Counted from the stretch's first letter, positions 1 through 8,512 are shown. The stretch is 38,059 nucleotides of DNA from Streptomyces inhibens (GCF_003389455.1 NZ_QUAC01000248.1:33899-71957), one strand, 5' to 3'. Numbers and translations are program-made. The notes: generated by a model from the letters alone, not told the origin.

Positions 1-172
1 CGGATATCGCGCCGATGCCGTCGAAGGTGCGACCCGGCTTGGTGCCGTCCACAGTGATCGTGGTCGAGGGCGCGGCATGCGCGGGTTCGAGGGAGGTCAG
101 ACCGAACAATGTGCCCAAGAGCAGTGCCAGGACAGTGAGATGGCAGGTGTGACGGCGTGGTTTCCAGGTCAT
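1..172 (-). CDS. Secreted glycosidase, N-terminal part only (GH59-like)
   Basis: Only the first 57 codons lie in the window; the gene runs off the left edge. The ATG at 172 is preceded by AAGGAG about 7 bases upstream. Residues 1-33 form a Sec-type signal peptide: a basic start (KPRRH), a hydrophobic stretch (LTVLALLLGTLFGL) and an AHA-AP cleavage site. The mature start carries ITVDGTKPGRTFDGIGAIS. A '(G)R-x-F-D-G-I-G-A-(I/V)-S' opening is what I recall for bacterial galactosylceramidase-like GH59 enzymes, which remove galactose from galactolipids. This family call is from memory on a short stretch; another retaining glycoside hydrolase with the same opening is possible. A secreted enzyme is well supported, the exact family only moderately. 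Confidence 0.6.
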   Translation of the reverse strand, partial: MTWKPRRHTCHLTVLALLLGTLFGLTSLEPAHAAPSTTITVDGTKPGRTFDGIGAIS

Positions 173-1063
173 GCAGACTCCTTGAAGGATTTCGCGAACG
201 TGGAGCACTCGTCTGAGCGCCGCTGCGCCGGACCGGCACCTCACGGAGGCAGGCCCGGGGTGTCGGCCACGGCCCGGAGTGTCGGCCCCAGCCCAGGGTG
301 GGAAGACCGGTCCAACCGGGGCAGGTTCGTCCTTTACGTCAGCCTGGCGGGGTCCGCACCTGATGCACGCCGCCGGACGCGGACCCCGGTGACGTCACCG
401 GCATCGATCGGCCGGTGTGTGCCGCTGCGCCGGGCGTGCCCTGTGCCTTCTCCGAGCGCGTGCGGCCAAGCACGACGTCGCCACGGTGCGCCGGCGATGA
501 CTGGCGCCGGAATGTGCAGTGCCGTTCACGAGCCAGGGACATGATCACTCCGTTGTGTCAGGGCCTCTAGGCGGGGCGGAGCACTTCATTGATCCGCTCC
601 TCGACGTGACTGAGGGAGAGTGCCCCGAGAAGCGGGCACTTCGGGGACTGGCCGCCACAGGCTCAAGACGGAACGCGCCTGCCGCGGTGCAACGGTTCGC
701 TTCTCGCTGCGCGGTGCGGTGCGGACCGCGGCACCGCCGGAGGGATGGCCCGGGTGGGCAGTCGTACCTGCCGAACTTGGTCTCCTGGTAGGCGCATTGC
801 GGCCAGCCCTACGTGATATTGCACAGCAAGCCAGTTGCCCAGTATTAAAACCGCGATCGCGCATATGTCAACAAGATCGGACAGGATTACGCAGATTCAA
901 CCCACGTTTCGAGCGAAGCTGTGCGGCTCTGGGTGGTTGAGGTGGATCCTGTATCGGGCCTGGCCCTCACCGGACGCCCTCCTCACTCCGCGCCGGGGGA
1001 GGGAACACGGTCGATCGCCTCCCTCATCCGGGATGCTGCGGATGCAGCTACGAGCGGACGGAG
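173..1063. other. Long stretch without a recognisable gene
   Basis: About 890 bases with no ORF that has a credible protein sequence on either strand. The six-frame ORFs here are Arg/Pro/Gly-rich shadows. Around 805-900 the base composition becomes clearly AT-richer than its surroundings, which could be a promoter or junk at the edge of decayed mobile DNA. I see no RNA gene or repeat array. Confidence 0.5.
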
Positions 1064-1279
1064 TCAGGGTGCTTGTGCCCCCAGGAGGGTCTGGATCTCA
1101 TCCAGCCGGCCACCGGCGTCGGCAATGTCGCCGGCCATCGCGTGCCGGCACATCCAAGGAGTGATCCGTCGGTCCAGGTCGGCGCGCCGGGACAGTGATT
1201 CACACAGCTCACCGATCGCTTCGGGAGTCACCGACGATCCGTATGGCGGACGGAGGAGGTTGACGAGCACGAGGTCGCT
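1064..1279 (-). pseudogene. C-terminal remnant of a tyrosine recombinase/integrase
   Basis: The minus-strand reading frame gives SDLVLVNL, then a block ending GELCESLSRR, then TPWMCRHAM and ADAGGRLDEIQTLLG before a stop. This matches the catalytic C-terminal region of actinobacterial phage-type integrases (typically '...FVLVNLFR..., HxxRH, ...VADAGG..DE.QALLGHAS...Y'). Decay is visible: the first His of HxxRH is Trp here, the His of the usual LLGH is Ala, and the frame stops right after, so the tyrosine nucleophile is missing. The frame is open upstream to about 1618, but that part does not resemble the integrase arm domain, so the fragment is probably fused to foreign sequence. It would not be an active recombinase. 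Its value is as evidence that an integrated element once sat here. Confidence 0.65.
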
Positions 1280-1699
1280 GCGGCCAGCACGCAGCAGGCC
1301 CGGAGCGCAGCAAGCTGTTCTACGACAGGGCTGCTTCGTACGACGAAGAGCAGGTCGAGCGACCAGTTGCCGCGTGAGGCGGCCCAGCTCCTCTGCCGTG
1401 GCGACGGGCACGGTTACCTGGAGCTCAATCTCACGCCGGGGCCGCTCATACCGGACCTCCAGCTGGAATGCGGCGTAGCGGCGAGCTGCCCGCCCCACTG
1501 GCTGCTCCAACCGCCCGTCTCCTGGAGGGAGGCGGGCGCTTTTCCACCGCCACGGGGGAATGGTGTACTGCTCGGCGAAGCGTTCGACGGGTCCTGCTGG
1601 GTGGACAGGCCAGGGCATTCACCGGCGGGCTGGGGCAGCCACTCCGATTCCTGAACCGCCAGCGCGTCGGGAGGGTCAGGTTGTCCAGAGAGGGCGGCC

Positions 1700-1872
1700 T
1701 CGGAGACCCAACGGCCCAGTGCGCGGCCGTCGATCAGGCGCATGGGGTGGTGGAGTTCGGCGTTGGCGCGTTGTGGTGCCAGGGTGCTGGTGCTGGTGCT
1801 GGTGCTGGTGCTGGTGCTGACGATGAGGGCTTGGTCGCAGCGGCTGTCGCACGGCAAAGGGCCGGCTCTCAA
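1700..1872 (-). pseudogene. Remnant of an Mrr-like restriction endonuclease tail
   Basis: In one minus-strand frame I read ALIVST, a Ser-Thr repeat, then AELHHPMRLIDGRALGRWVSE. Mrr_cat nucleases end with a '(A)LVVT-x-x-x-FT..A...A....I-x-L-I-D-G-x-x-L' pattern, and the LIDGRALGRW piece with the preceding beta-strand fits that well. No catalytic upstream part (D...QxK) is present; upstream sequence is the PP2C phosphatase gene, which this frame overlaps by four bases. The linker is expanded by a hexanucleotide repeat coding for alternating Ser-Thr. I take it as a degraded piece of a type IV-like restriction gene; assignment is from motif memory only. Confidence 0.45.
1783..1818. repeat. Hexanucleotide tandem repeat, six copies of GGTGCT
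   Basis: Six perfect head-to-tail copies of GGTGCT (36 bases). On the minus strand they read AGC ACC, coding for alternating Ser-Thr in the Mrr-like remnant. Because the unit is a multiple of three, copy-number change would not shift the frame. Confidence 0.9.
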
Positions 1873-3050
1873 TCCTGTTGTCCAGGTGGCTTCCCTTCAC
1901 ACTGGCGTAAAGACGTGCCGTCTTCTTCGTCAAGCCGTTCGACAAGGAGCATGGCCGCGTCATCCGCCAGGCGGCCCTGGGAGTGCTGGAGCAATGCCGG
2001 GTGCAGTTGCTTCAGGAACTCCTGCGGGGTATCCGCGTTCACGGCCTCCATGGCCTTGGGAAGGTTGAAGAAGTCGTTGTCGCGGTTCCGGGCTTCGATG
2101 ACGCCGTCGGTGTGCAGCAGCAGGCGGTCGCCGGGGACGAACGGATAGCTCTCCACCTCCGGAAGAGGCCCGGTGATGAAGTCTTCCAGCCCGAGGGGCG
2201 GCAGCGGTGTGGTGGGCATGAGGGCATGAGCCTTGCCGTGGTGCAGCACCAGCGGGGGTGGGTGGCCGCGGTTGACCAGCTGGACTTCAGGTCTGTCCGC
2301 TGACAGCTGGGCCACAACCGCAGTGACGAAGCCTTCCATCTGGACTTCCTGATCAACACCGGGCATGGCGCGCTGGCGCTGCAGGGCGGAGGCGCAGTGG
2401 TTCATGACTTCCGCAGGGTCGTCGTCGTAGTGCACGGACTCCCGGAAGGCACCCAGTACGGCGGCAGCCGCACGCACGGCAGGCAGTCCCTTGCCCCGGA
2501 CGTCTCCCACGATCATCCGGACCCCGTACCGGGTCTGCACGGCCTCGTACAGATCACCGCCGATCTGCGCCCCGGCCTCGGCGGCGAGGTACATACCGGC
2601 CGCCAGTACGGGCCCCAGCCGGGCGGGTACAGGCGGCAGCAGGACTTCCTGCGCGGCCACGGCGATCCTGCGGACCTGGTCGAGCTCAGTCTGCCTCCGC
2701 CTGCGCACAGTGTTACTCGTCATGACGCTCGCTACCGAGACCACGAGAAGCCCCAGGAGGTTGCTGTAGCTCTGCATGCCACCCCACGCGTCGTGAAGGG
2801 TGGTGGTGGTGATACTGACGGCCAGAGCACCAGCCGCGGCCGAGAGCGTGCCTTTGGGGCCCATCGTTAGCGCGGCCAGCGCCGGCATCGCGGTGAGAAG
2901 CGGCCCCGTATACAGAAAGTGCGCGGGCGAGAGTTCGATGCCCAGCCCGATCAGGATGATCGTGAAGGGTACACACTGCGCGAGCCTGAAGAGGATCCGG
3001 CTATGACCAGCCACTCCAGGCCGAAGAAGTGAGCGGAACGGCGACCGCAT
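1869..3050 (-). CDS. Membrane-anchored PP2C/SpoIIE-type Ser/Thr phosphatase
   Basis: Start taken at the ATG at 3050 (MRSPFRSLLR), giving 393 aa; a GTG 36 bases upstream has no better ribosome site. Residues about 25-110 contain hydrophobic segments (FTIILIGLGIEL, LLTAMPALAALTMG, LLGLLVVSVASVM), i.e. several membrane spans. A short linker (RRRRQTELDQVRRIAVAAQEVLLP) leads to a SpoIIE/RsbU-type PP2C domain. Metal-binding signatures are visible: GGDLYE, MIVGDVRGKGLPA, GHPPPLVL, LLLHTDGVIEARN and DDAAMLLVER. Such proteins dephosphorylate anti-anti-sigma factors or related phosphoproteins and activate stress sigma factors in actinomycetes. No anti-sigma or STAS partner lies nearby, so the target is unknown. 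Family call is firm. Confidence 0.93.
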   Translation of the reverse strand: MRSPFRSLLRPGVAGHSRILFRLAQCVPFTIILIGLGIELSPAHFLYTGPLLTAMPALAALTMGPKGTLSAAAGALAVSITTTTLHDAWGGMQSYSNLLGLLVVSVASVMTSNTVRRRRQTELDQVRRIAVAAQEVLLPPVPARLGPVLAAGMYLAAEAGAQIGGDLYEAVQTRYGVRMIVGDVRGKGLPAVRAAAAVLGAFRESVHYDDDPAEVMNHCASALQRQRAMPGVDQEVQMEGFVTAVVAQLSADRPEVQLVNRGHPPPLVLHHGKAHALMPTTPLPPLGLEDFITGPLPEVESYPFVPGDRLLLHTDGVIEARNRDNDFFNLPKAMEAVNADTPQEFLKQLHPALLQHSQGRLADDAAMLLVERLDEEDGTSLRQCEGKPPGQQD

Positions 3051-3783
3051 GTGTAAAGCCTGCCTCGCTGAAGGGCAGCGGTCCACCCATCGCCCATTCA
3101 GGATGGCCCGGCCCAGGGCAGGTGGGCACCCGCGACACTTGGAAGACCGCTGCCAACGATGGCAGTCAAATTCGCCGGCGCCGTGAATGCGAAGAAAATG
3201 ATATCGGGCCCACTACGTCAGCCCAGGCGAATGAGCTCTAGCAATGGCCGAAAACGACTCGTTGTTTTTCCGTGGCCGCGCCCCATACATACTCCGGCCC
3301 CCACTCCTCAGGTCAGGCGCCGGGCTCGGAACACGTAGGGGCCCCGCGATCTTCACCGACGAGGCGCCGCCCCACGTTCAGGATGATGGGCTCTCCGGGG
3401 GCAGATTCATGGTCTGGAATATTATTCCAGATTCATTTTCTTCCACCCCGAACGTTTTCGCAAAATGAGCGACCAATGCAGACCTTCCCGAACCCACCGA
3501 GTGGCACGCTAAACCTCTTCCATCACCCCCACATGCCGAATTAATTGACTGACGCCGCCACGAGTCATGGGGACCGCAGGCGACGCAGACCGTAGGCCGA
3601 TCGACCGCGGTGCGGAGGCTGCACGAGATGTCGGTCCCATGCCCGGTACGGAGCAGAAGTCACGCGGCGGTCGCGCCGGATCAACGCCACGGTCATGGCC
3701 GACTTCCCATTCTGACGGGAGTACCCACACAACCCATCCCTGGTAGGAGGGCCACCTAACCCATCCCCGCAAGAAGAGGCGTC
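3051..3783. other. Gene-free spacer holding an AT-rich palindrome
   Basis: About 730 bases between the phosphatase (leftward) and a small secreted protein (rightward). No ORF here looks like a real protein. It should contain both divergent promoters. The only striking structure is the perfect 19-base palindrome at 3413-3431, inside an unusually AT-rich patch (about 3415-3475). Confidence 0.5.
3413..3431. promoter_or_regulatory. Perfect 19-bp palindrome, operator-like
   Basis: TCTGGAATATTATTCCAGA has two 9-base arms around a single T. The nonamer CAGATTCAT occurs at 3402-3410 just before it and again at 3428-3436 overlapping its right arm. It lies between divergent genes (starts 3050 and 3784), so a dimeric repressor or activator site is the simplest reading. 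I do not recognise the regulator. Confidence 0.5.
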
Positions 3784-4179
3784 ATGGCGAGCGGCATCTG
3801 GAGACGCATCCCCCGACTGATCGCTGCGTCATGCCTGGCCGCGATGCTCGTCGGAACGATGGGCGTGATGAGCGCCGAGTCAGCGCCTCGAACAGCGAAG
3901 ACTACGGCCGAAACGTCGAGTACGGCGCCGAAAGTGGTCTGCCAGTTCCGCATCGAAAAGAAGACCGGCAAGATCGTCACTTTCCCTAGGGGCTGCAGCC
4001 AGCTCCCTCTTGGCGGCACGGTCGGCGGAGGCAGCGGCACAACACCCGGTGCTCCCTCGCCCTGCGGTCCGCTAGCCGAGACCGGATGCAGCGCAATCGC
4101 CGCGACATCGACCGGCGCGATGTCCAGCACGACATCCGGCACAACCGGCACGTCCGGCACAACCGGCATCAGCGGGTGA
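3784..4179 (+). CDS. Small secreted protein, unknown function
   Basis: 131 aa. The ATG follows AAGAAGAGG. Residues about 10-34 form a signal peptide (LIAASCLAAMLVGTMGVMSAESA). The mature part has a Thr/Ser/Ala stretch, then a short block with two cysteines (VVCQFRIEKKTGKIVTFPRGCSQ would form one loop), then a Gly/Pro/Ser-rich tail with two more cysteines (PCGPLAETGC) ending in TSGTTGTSGTTGISG, an imperfect tandem repeat. No known domain is recognised. A strong inverted repeat follows at 4223-4263. It may be a small exported disulfide-containing protein; function unknown. Confidence 0.6.
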   Translation: MASGIWRRIPRLIAASCLAAMLVGTMGVMSAESAPRTAKTTAETSSTAPKVVCQFRIEKKTGKIVTFPRGCSQLPLGGTVGGGSGTTPGAPSPCGPLAETGCSAIAATSTGAMSSTTSGTTGTSGTTGISG

Positions 4180-4222
4180 CGGACGCCCATCCTGGGGCTG
4201 AGCCTCAGACGCCAGAAAACAG

Positions 4223-4263
4223 CATGCCCCTTCACCGAAGCAGGACGACGGTGAAGGGGCATG
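4223..4263. terminator. Bidirectional intrinsic terminator hairpin
   Basis: Perfect 14-base arms CATGCCCCTTCACC (4223-4236) and GGTGAAGGGGCATG (4250-4263) with a 13-base loop. It sits between convergent genes (stop at 4179 on plus, stop at 4420 on minus), so it can serve both. Confidence 0.85.
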
Positions 4264-4419
4264 ACACTGGTGAAGGGTCAGTTCACGTTCGAGGGAGGCT
4301 TCGTCGATGTCGGCCTGTCGTTCCCAGCGACTGCGCAGGGGGCGGAAGCTGTCAGCGCCAGAACCGACAGAGGAGCGTGGCCCGCGCCTTCGGGTGTGGG
4401 GGCGGGGTGTGTCCGGGTT

Positions 4420-4680
4420 CTATTGGCTGGTTCCTTCGTCGATGTCTTCTTCCAGGGCTGCCATGCGGGCCTTGTATTCGGCCTGCGGGATCTGCCCGAG
4501 GACCGCGAGGCGTTCCAGTTCGGCGGCTTCGGTTTCATGGGCGATCTTGCGGCTCTGTTCTACTTGCTCTCTGCTGTACTTGACGGCCTTGGCGCGCTGT
4601 CTGGAGCGGTTTCGCTGTAACTCCTCGGCGATCATCCGTCCGGTTTGTTCGAAGTAATTTTCATGCCTTCCTGACCACAT
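4420..4680 (-). CDS. Small charged protein with SHOCT-like C-terminus
   Basis: 86 aa, ATG at 4680 preceded by AGGGGGCGAG, a good ribosome site. The sequence is helical and rich in Arg, Lys, Glu and Gln (RNRSRQRAKAVKYSREQVEQ), suggesting a coiled coil. The C-terminal third, ELERLAVLGQIPQAEYKARM, resembles the short SHOCT motif (leu-x-x-leu...G-x-I-x-x-x-E-(F/Y)-x-x-x-K) that is often at protein ends and thought to mediate oligomerisation. There is no membrane segment or catalytic motif. It is convergent with the gene at 3784 and downstream of the secreted protein at 4744-5280, possibly co-transcribed. Function unknown. Confidence 0.6.
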   Translation of the reverse strand: MWSGRHENYFEQTGRMIAEELQRNRSRQRAKAVKYSREQVEQSRKIAHETEAAELERLAVLGQIPQAEYKARMAALEEDIDEGTSQ

Positions 4681-4720
4681 CTCGCCCCCTTGTTTCCGGT
4701 CCGGCCATGTCTGTCAGATC

Positions 4721-4747
4721 GTGAACGACTTATAGTCGATGGTTCAC
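4721..4747 (-). terminator. Hairpin at the end of the secreted-protein gene
   Basis: Arms GTGAA/TTCAC and CGACT/AGTCG around a TAT loop, with a four-base bulge on one side. It overlaps the stop codon of the gene at 4744-5280 and lies 40 bases before the next start. It could be an attenuator or weak terminator. Confidence 0.35.
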
Positions 4748-5280
4748 TTGACTGCCGGTGTGCCGGCGCCGCCGCAGCCCTTGGGATGTGATTGCCACAC
4801 CCAGCCCGGCGTGAGGAAGTCGGCGAACATGTCGTGCTGTACGTGCAGGCTCTTGGGACGCTTCACCTTCGCCGTCACCTCTGAGATGGTGGGCGTCGGG
4901 TCGAGGGGCTGGATGACGGTGCGCTCGCCGTCGGCGAGGGACTTGTTGTGGTCATCCATGAGCCGCGCGCGGGACTCTCCGGTGAACTCCGGTCCCCCGG
5001 CGCATACGGCTGCGCAGTAAAACCTGGTGGTGCCGGTGACTTTGGCGACGGCCCCGGCATCCCGTTTCCAGTTGACGCTCCACTCGCGCAGTACGGTTCT
5101 GGCCTTGATCTGTGCGCCGGTCTCGGGGTCGATCTTGGCGACCTTGGCAGTGAAGCTTCCGCTGCCGCCCTGGGGGGTGATGGGTTCGGCTGCCGCAGCG
5201 GATCCGGATCCGGCGGTACCGCTCATCAGAGTGCCGATAGTTATGACGCCTGCGGCCGCCGAACGTAACTTTCCTGGCAT
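4744..5280 (-). CDS. Secreted protein, unknown function
   Basis: 178 aa. ATG at 5280 preceded by GAGGGAG. Residues 1-31 form a signal peptide with an Ala-rich cleavage region (SGSAAAAEPI). The mature protein looks like a small beta-rich domain (FTAKVAKIDPETGAQI, TVLREWSVNWKRD) with three cysteines (YCAAVC and GCGG near the end). The tail PGWVWQSHPKGCGG is a distinctive conserved-looking end. No family is recognised. It is followed by a 63-base spacer with a hairpin and then the small charged protein, so the two may form one transcript. Confidence 0.65.
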   Translation of the reverse strand: MPGKLRSAAAGVITIGTLMSGTAGSGSAAAAEPITPQGGSGSFTAKVAKIDPETGAQIKARTVLREWSVNWKRDAGAVAKVTGTTRFYCAAVCAGGPEFTGESRARLMDDHNKSLADGERTVIQPLDPTPTISEVTAKVKRPKSLHVQHDMFADFLTPGWVWQSHPKGCGGAGTPAVK

Positions 5281-5592
5281 GCAGTGATCTCCCTCAGGTT
5301 ACGGTGCGCCGCTCACGCTACAGGCATGCCGCCAATCGCCGTCGAGCGATTTTCAGAGCCTGGCTCGAACCCGAAGCGCTTGGCCAACGCGCCAGGAAAC
5401 TGCGCCTGTTTGACGAGCTGGCAGGCGAGTGAAGCGGAGTTCGTAATTCCGTCCGCATTTCAGAAGCGGGAGAAATCGAAGTTCCGCGTTCGTGCACGAC
5501 CAGGCAAGGGGCAAATTCCGCTCCTCCGGGCCACAGCAGGGCACCAGCCGCGCGGCGGCCGGGAGGTGCCGGCGCGCGGGGCGGCACCCCGG
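5281..5592. other. Spacer after the peptide-export operon
   Basis: About 310 bases between the signal peptidase stop and the next minus-strand start. No credible ORF. It should hold the terminator of the operon and the promoter of the secreted protein. A GC-rich partial inverted repeat near 5550-5580 (CCGCGC ... GCGCGG) is the only candidate stem; too weak to call. Confidence 0.4.
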
Positions 5593-6075
5593 TCAGCCAG
5601 GAAGGGAGCGCCACACCGTTCCCACGACACACGCGGTCGCGAAGTAGCCCCTGTGGCGCGAGTCGAAGCTGGCCTCCGGATTGTCCCCGAGCAGGACGAG
5701 CTTTCCCGGGGGGACGTAACGCTCCGGAACACCGGCCAGCGCGGGCACCCGGTCGCGGGGCACGCGGTCCCCGGGCACCGCGGCCACGCGTTTGATCAGT
5801 AACGCCGGACTCGGGACCGCGCGGGCTGCGGCCGCGGGTACCGGAGCGGTGGTCGGGCCGGTATCCGGAAGGTCCGTCACCACGACCACCTGCCCCGGTG
5901 CGGGCAGGCGTCCGCGCCGTACGAGGACACGGTCGCCCTCCCGGTAGGCCGGTTCCATGCTCGCACCGCGTACGGTGACCGCGACCAGGTGCCGCCCCAG
6001 CGCGAAGACGGTCAGGACAAGGCCGACCGCCAGCGCCGGTACGCCCCCCGCCAGGGCCCATGACGCCGTCCTCAT
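5593..6075 (-). CDS. Stand-alone S26-family signal peptidase
   Basis: 160 aa, last gene of the putative peptide operon; its ATG overlaps the stop of the ABC transporter gene (ATGA), so translation is coupled. One N-terminal membrane anchor (about 5-32) is followed by VRGASMEPAYREGDRVLV, with the catalytic Ser at 39, and LLIKRVAAVPGD with the general-base Lys at about 95. LLGDNPEASFDSR matches the box E region (GDN...SxDSR). So the Ser/Lys dyad is intact and the enzyme should be active on the outer membrane face, cutting after small residues (A-x-A). It is much smaller than housekeeping SipW/X/Y/Z-type enzymes. Position suggests it processes the Cys-rich peptide encoded upstream. Confidence 0.9.
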   Translation of the reverse strand: MRTASWALAGGVPALAVGLVLTVFALGRHLVAVTVRGASMEPAYREGDRVLVRRGRLPAPGQVVVVTDLPDTGPTTAPVPAAAARAVPSPALLIKRVAAVPGDRVPRDRVPALAGVPERYVPPGKLVLLGDNPEASFDSRHRGYFATACVVGTVWRSLPG

Positions 6076-7955
6076 GGCGCTGCCGCACCGGGCTGCACGC
6101 CCACCGGCGCGGTGTCCGTCAGATAGCCGGTCGCCTGCAGGGTGAACAGGCGGGCGTACTCGCCGTCCAGCGCCATCAGCGCGTCATGGCCGCCCTGTTC
6201 GGCGACGAGGCCGTCCTTGAGCACGACGATCCGGTCTGCGTCACGTACCGCGCTGAGCCGGTGGGAAATCAGCAGACTGGTCCGGTTGCCCCGGTGACCG
6301 CGCAAGGCGGCATGGATCTCGTACTCGGCCGCGGCGTCGAGCCCGGCCGAGGGCTCGTCCAGGATCATCAGGTCCCGCTGCTCACGCAGGAACGCGCGGG
6401 CCAGCGCCAGCCGCTGCCACTGTCCGCCCGAGAGCATCACCCCGCTCTGCGCCTCGTCCCCCTCGGCCTGCGTGAAGAAGATCCGCGACAGGAGGGTGCG
6501 GTAGCCGTCCGGCAGACTTGCCAGTTTCTCGTGGATGCCGGCCCGCTCGGCGGCGGTGCGGAGCCGCTCGTCGTGGTGGAGCGCGTCCAGATCGCCGAGG
6601 GCGATGTTCTCCGCCGCCGTCATGTCGTAGTGCATGTAGTCCTGGAACACCACGCCGAGGCGTTGACGGTACGCAGCGACGTCCGCCTCGCGCAGGTCCA
6701 CCCCGTCCCACAGGATCGCTCCGCTGGTGGGGTCGTAGAACCGGCACAACAGCTTCACCAGAGTGGACTTCCCGGCTCCGTTGAGCCCGACGAGCGCCAG
6801 CGCCGTGCCGTGGGGGATGCGCAGGCTGACACCGCGGAGGATCCACGGGTGCGCGTCGGAGTATCGGAACCACACGTCGCGCAGTTCGATTCCGCCGCTC
6901 AGGGCGGGGAGGGGCCGTGGCGCCGACGCCAAGGGCAGATCGGGCCCGGCCGTGGTCACCTCCAGGTAGTGGTCGAGCATCAGCAGCGCCTGGTGTGTAC
7001 GGGCGACCTCCACCGCGAGCGTGGCGAGCGCGCTCTGTACACCGGCCACCGCGGCCACGAACATGGTGACGTCACCGGCCGACAGAGCTCCGGACTGTGC
7101 CGTGCGCACCGCCCACAAGAGCCCGCAGCCGGAGACCAGCGCGGCCAGCAGCCCGAGCCCTGCCTGGGCGCGGACCTCCCGCCGGTCCACCGCTCGCTTG
7201 GCGGCGTCGGACGTGCGCCGCTCGGCCAGCATCCGCCCGCGCAGAAAGCCCCCGATGCCGAACAGCCGCACCTCCTTGGCGGCTTCCATGCTGGACAGCA
7301 GATCGTTGTAGAACAGCTCCCGCCGCTCGGCGGGGCCGATGTCCCACACCATCCGCGCCCGCCGTCGTGACAGCGCGATCTCCGCGAGCAGCACCGGCAC
7401 TCCGGCCACCAGCACCAGCCCGGTCAGCACGGGGCTGAGCAGGAGCAGCGACCCGATGAATCCGGTGAGGGTGACGCCGGCCCGGACGATGCCCAGTGCT
7501 CCGGAGACGGTTTCGTTGGGGGTGCTTCCGGCGGTCTGCTGGGCCAGCCGCAGGCGGTCCAGGAAGCGGGGGTTCTCGAACCGTTCCAGTCCGACGAACC
7601 CGTCCACGGCGGTGAACAGCCGGTCCTGCATGAGCAGTCCCACCCGGCGGTCCAGCTCCGACCGCAGATACTGGCTGACCTGCGGCGCCGCCCCGGCCAC
7701 GACGCCCACCGCGGCGAGGCAGAACCCCAGCCCGGTCAGCGTCCCGAGCGAGGCACCGGCGACCAGGTGGTCCAGCACCAGCTTGGTCAGCAGGGCCGTG
7801 GCGACCGGCAGCGCGCCGGTCGCCAGCGTCAGCAGCACAAAGGACACGAGGGTTCCGGGAGCGGCTCCGGCCGCGAGCGACCACGCCGTGGCGACCCGGG
7901 CCCCCAGGCCCCGGGTCGCCCTGCGTCCGCGTGGCGTGACGTCCGTGTCGCTCAT
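6072..7955 (-). CDS. ABC exporter, fused permease-ATPase, no peptidase domain
   Basis: I start it at the ATG at 7955 (MSDTDVTPRG), which overlaps the previous stop by ATGA; 627 aa. Residues about 25-310 are the six-helix ABC exporter membrane domain. The ATPase domain has Walker A GLNGAGKST (about 388-396), Q-loop VVFQDYMHYDM, signature LSGGQWQRLALARA (about 507), Walker B LMILDEPSAGLD and H-loop ISHRLS, all intact. It resembles lantibiotic/bacteriocin exporters, but the N-terminal C39 peptidase domain of peptide-cleaving exporters is absent. A separate S26 peptidase follows. The likely cargo is the 63-aa cysteine-rich peptide. Confidence 0.93.
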   Translation of the reverse strand: MSDTDVTPRGRRATRGLGARVATAWSLAAGAAPGTLVSFVLLTLATGALPVATALLTKLVLDHLVAGASLGTLTGLGFCLAAVGVVAGAAPQVSQYLRSELDRRVGLLMQDRLFTAVDGFVGLERFENPRFLDRLRLAQQTAGSTPNETVSGALGIVRAGVTLTGFIGSLLLLSPVLTGLVLVAGVPVLLAEIALSRRRARMVWDIGPAERRELFYNDLLSSMEAAKEVRLFGIGGFLRGRMLAERRTSDAAKRAVDRREVRAQAGLGLLAALVSGCGLLWAVRTAQSGALSAGDVTMFVAAVAGVQSALATLAVEVARTHQALLMLDHYLEVTTAGPDLPLASAPRPLPALSGGIELRDVWFRYSDAHPWILRGVSLRIPHGTALALVGLNGAGKSTLVKLLCRFYDPTSGAILWDGVDLREADVAAYRQRLGVVFQDYMHYDMTAAENIALGDLDALHHDERLRTAAERAGIHEKLASLPDGYRTLLSRIFFTQAEGDEAQSGVMLSGGQWQRLALARAFLREQRDLMILDEPSAGLDAAAEYEIHAALRGHRGNRTSLLISHRLSAVRDADRIVVLKDGLVAEQGGHDALMALDGEYARLFTLQATGYLTDTAPVGVQPGAAAP

Positions 7956-8512
7956 CGCGCCGCGGTGACCGGTCGGTCCAGGTCGACGCGGTTCGCGGTG
8001 ACCTGGATCCTGCCGTGGCCGTCCGGGGCCACCCGCAGCAGCGTCGGGAACGATCTCGCCCGGAACGCGGCGCTCAGCGGTTCGTCGGGCGCCTCCTCGA
8101 CGACCACGCGGGCAACCGGGGACAGCTCGGCCACGAACGCGGCGGCCTCGGCGGGGTCGCCGACCACGGCAACCACCACCTGCTCGCGCCCGCCGGGCAG
8201 GGTCCGCGCGTAGTCCACGAACTTCGGCATCTTCTCCTTGCACGGCTGACAACCGGGCGAGAAGAACGCCACCAGTGTGTCCGCGGCCAGCATTTCGTGG
8301 GTCAGCGGTTCGCCGTCCACCGTGGACGTGGCGAACTCCCCCACTTCCTCACCCACGGCCATGTCGAGCGTATCGAACCGACTGCCCGGACCACTCACCC
8401 CGGACAGCAACTCGGAGTGTTCCCGCAGGCGCTTGATCACCCCCAGTGTGAGTACCAGGTCCAGCATGCACAGCGCTCCGACGAACACCACTGCCGCCAT
8501 CAGGAAAGACAT
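7952..8512 (-). CDS. TlpA/MauD-like membrane-tethered thioredoxin
   Basis: 186 aa. One N-terminal membrane segment (about 4-24) should anchor the protein with its thioredoxin domain outside. The redox motif is FFSPGCQPCKEKMP, Cys 88 and Cys 91 (CQPC), followed by a cis-Pro loop in RSFPTLLRV. This is the TlpA/ResA/MauD class of extracytoplasmic thiol-disulfide proteins. The four-base overlap with the ABC gene and the MauE-like gene directly upstream suggest a dedicated redox pair. Its probable role is making or correcting disulfides in the exported peptide; direction (oxidase or reductase) cannot be told from sequence. Confidence 0.9.
   Translation of the reverse strand: MSFLMAAVVFVGALCMLDLVLTLGVIKRLREHSELLSGVSGPGSRFDTLDMAVGEEVGEFATSTVDGEPLTHEMLAADTLVAFFSPGCQPCKEKMPKFVDYARTLPGGREQVVVAVVGDPAEAAAFVAELSPVARVVVEEAPDEPLSAAFRARSFPTLLRVAPDGHGRIQVTANRVDLDRPVTAAR

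Noticed and set aside
173..1063. Search for CRISPR or other repeat arrays in the gene-free left region
   Set aside because: No regularly spaced repeats or palindromic units found on reading through.
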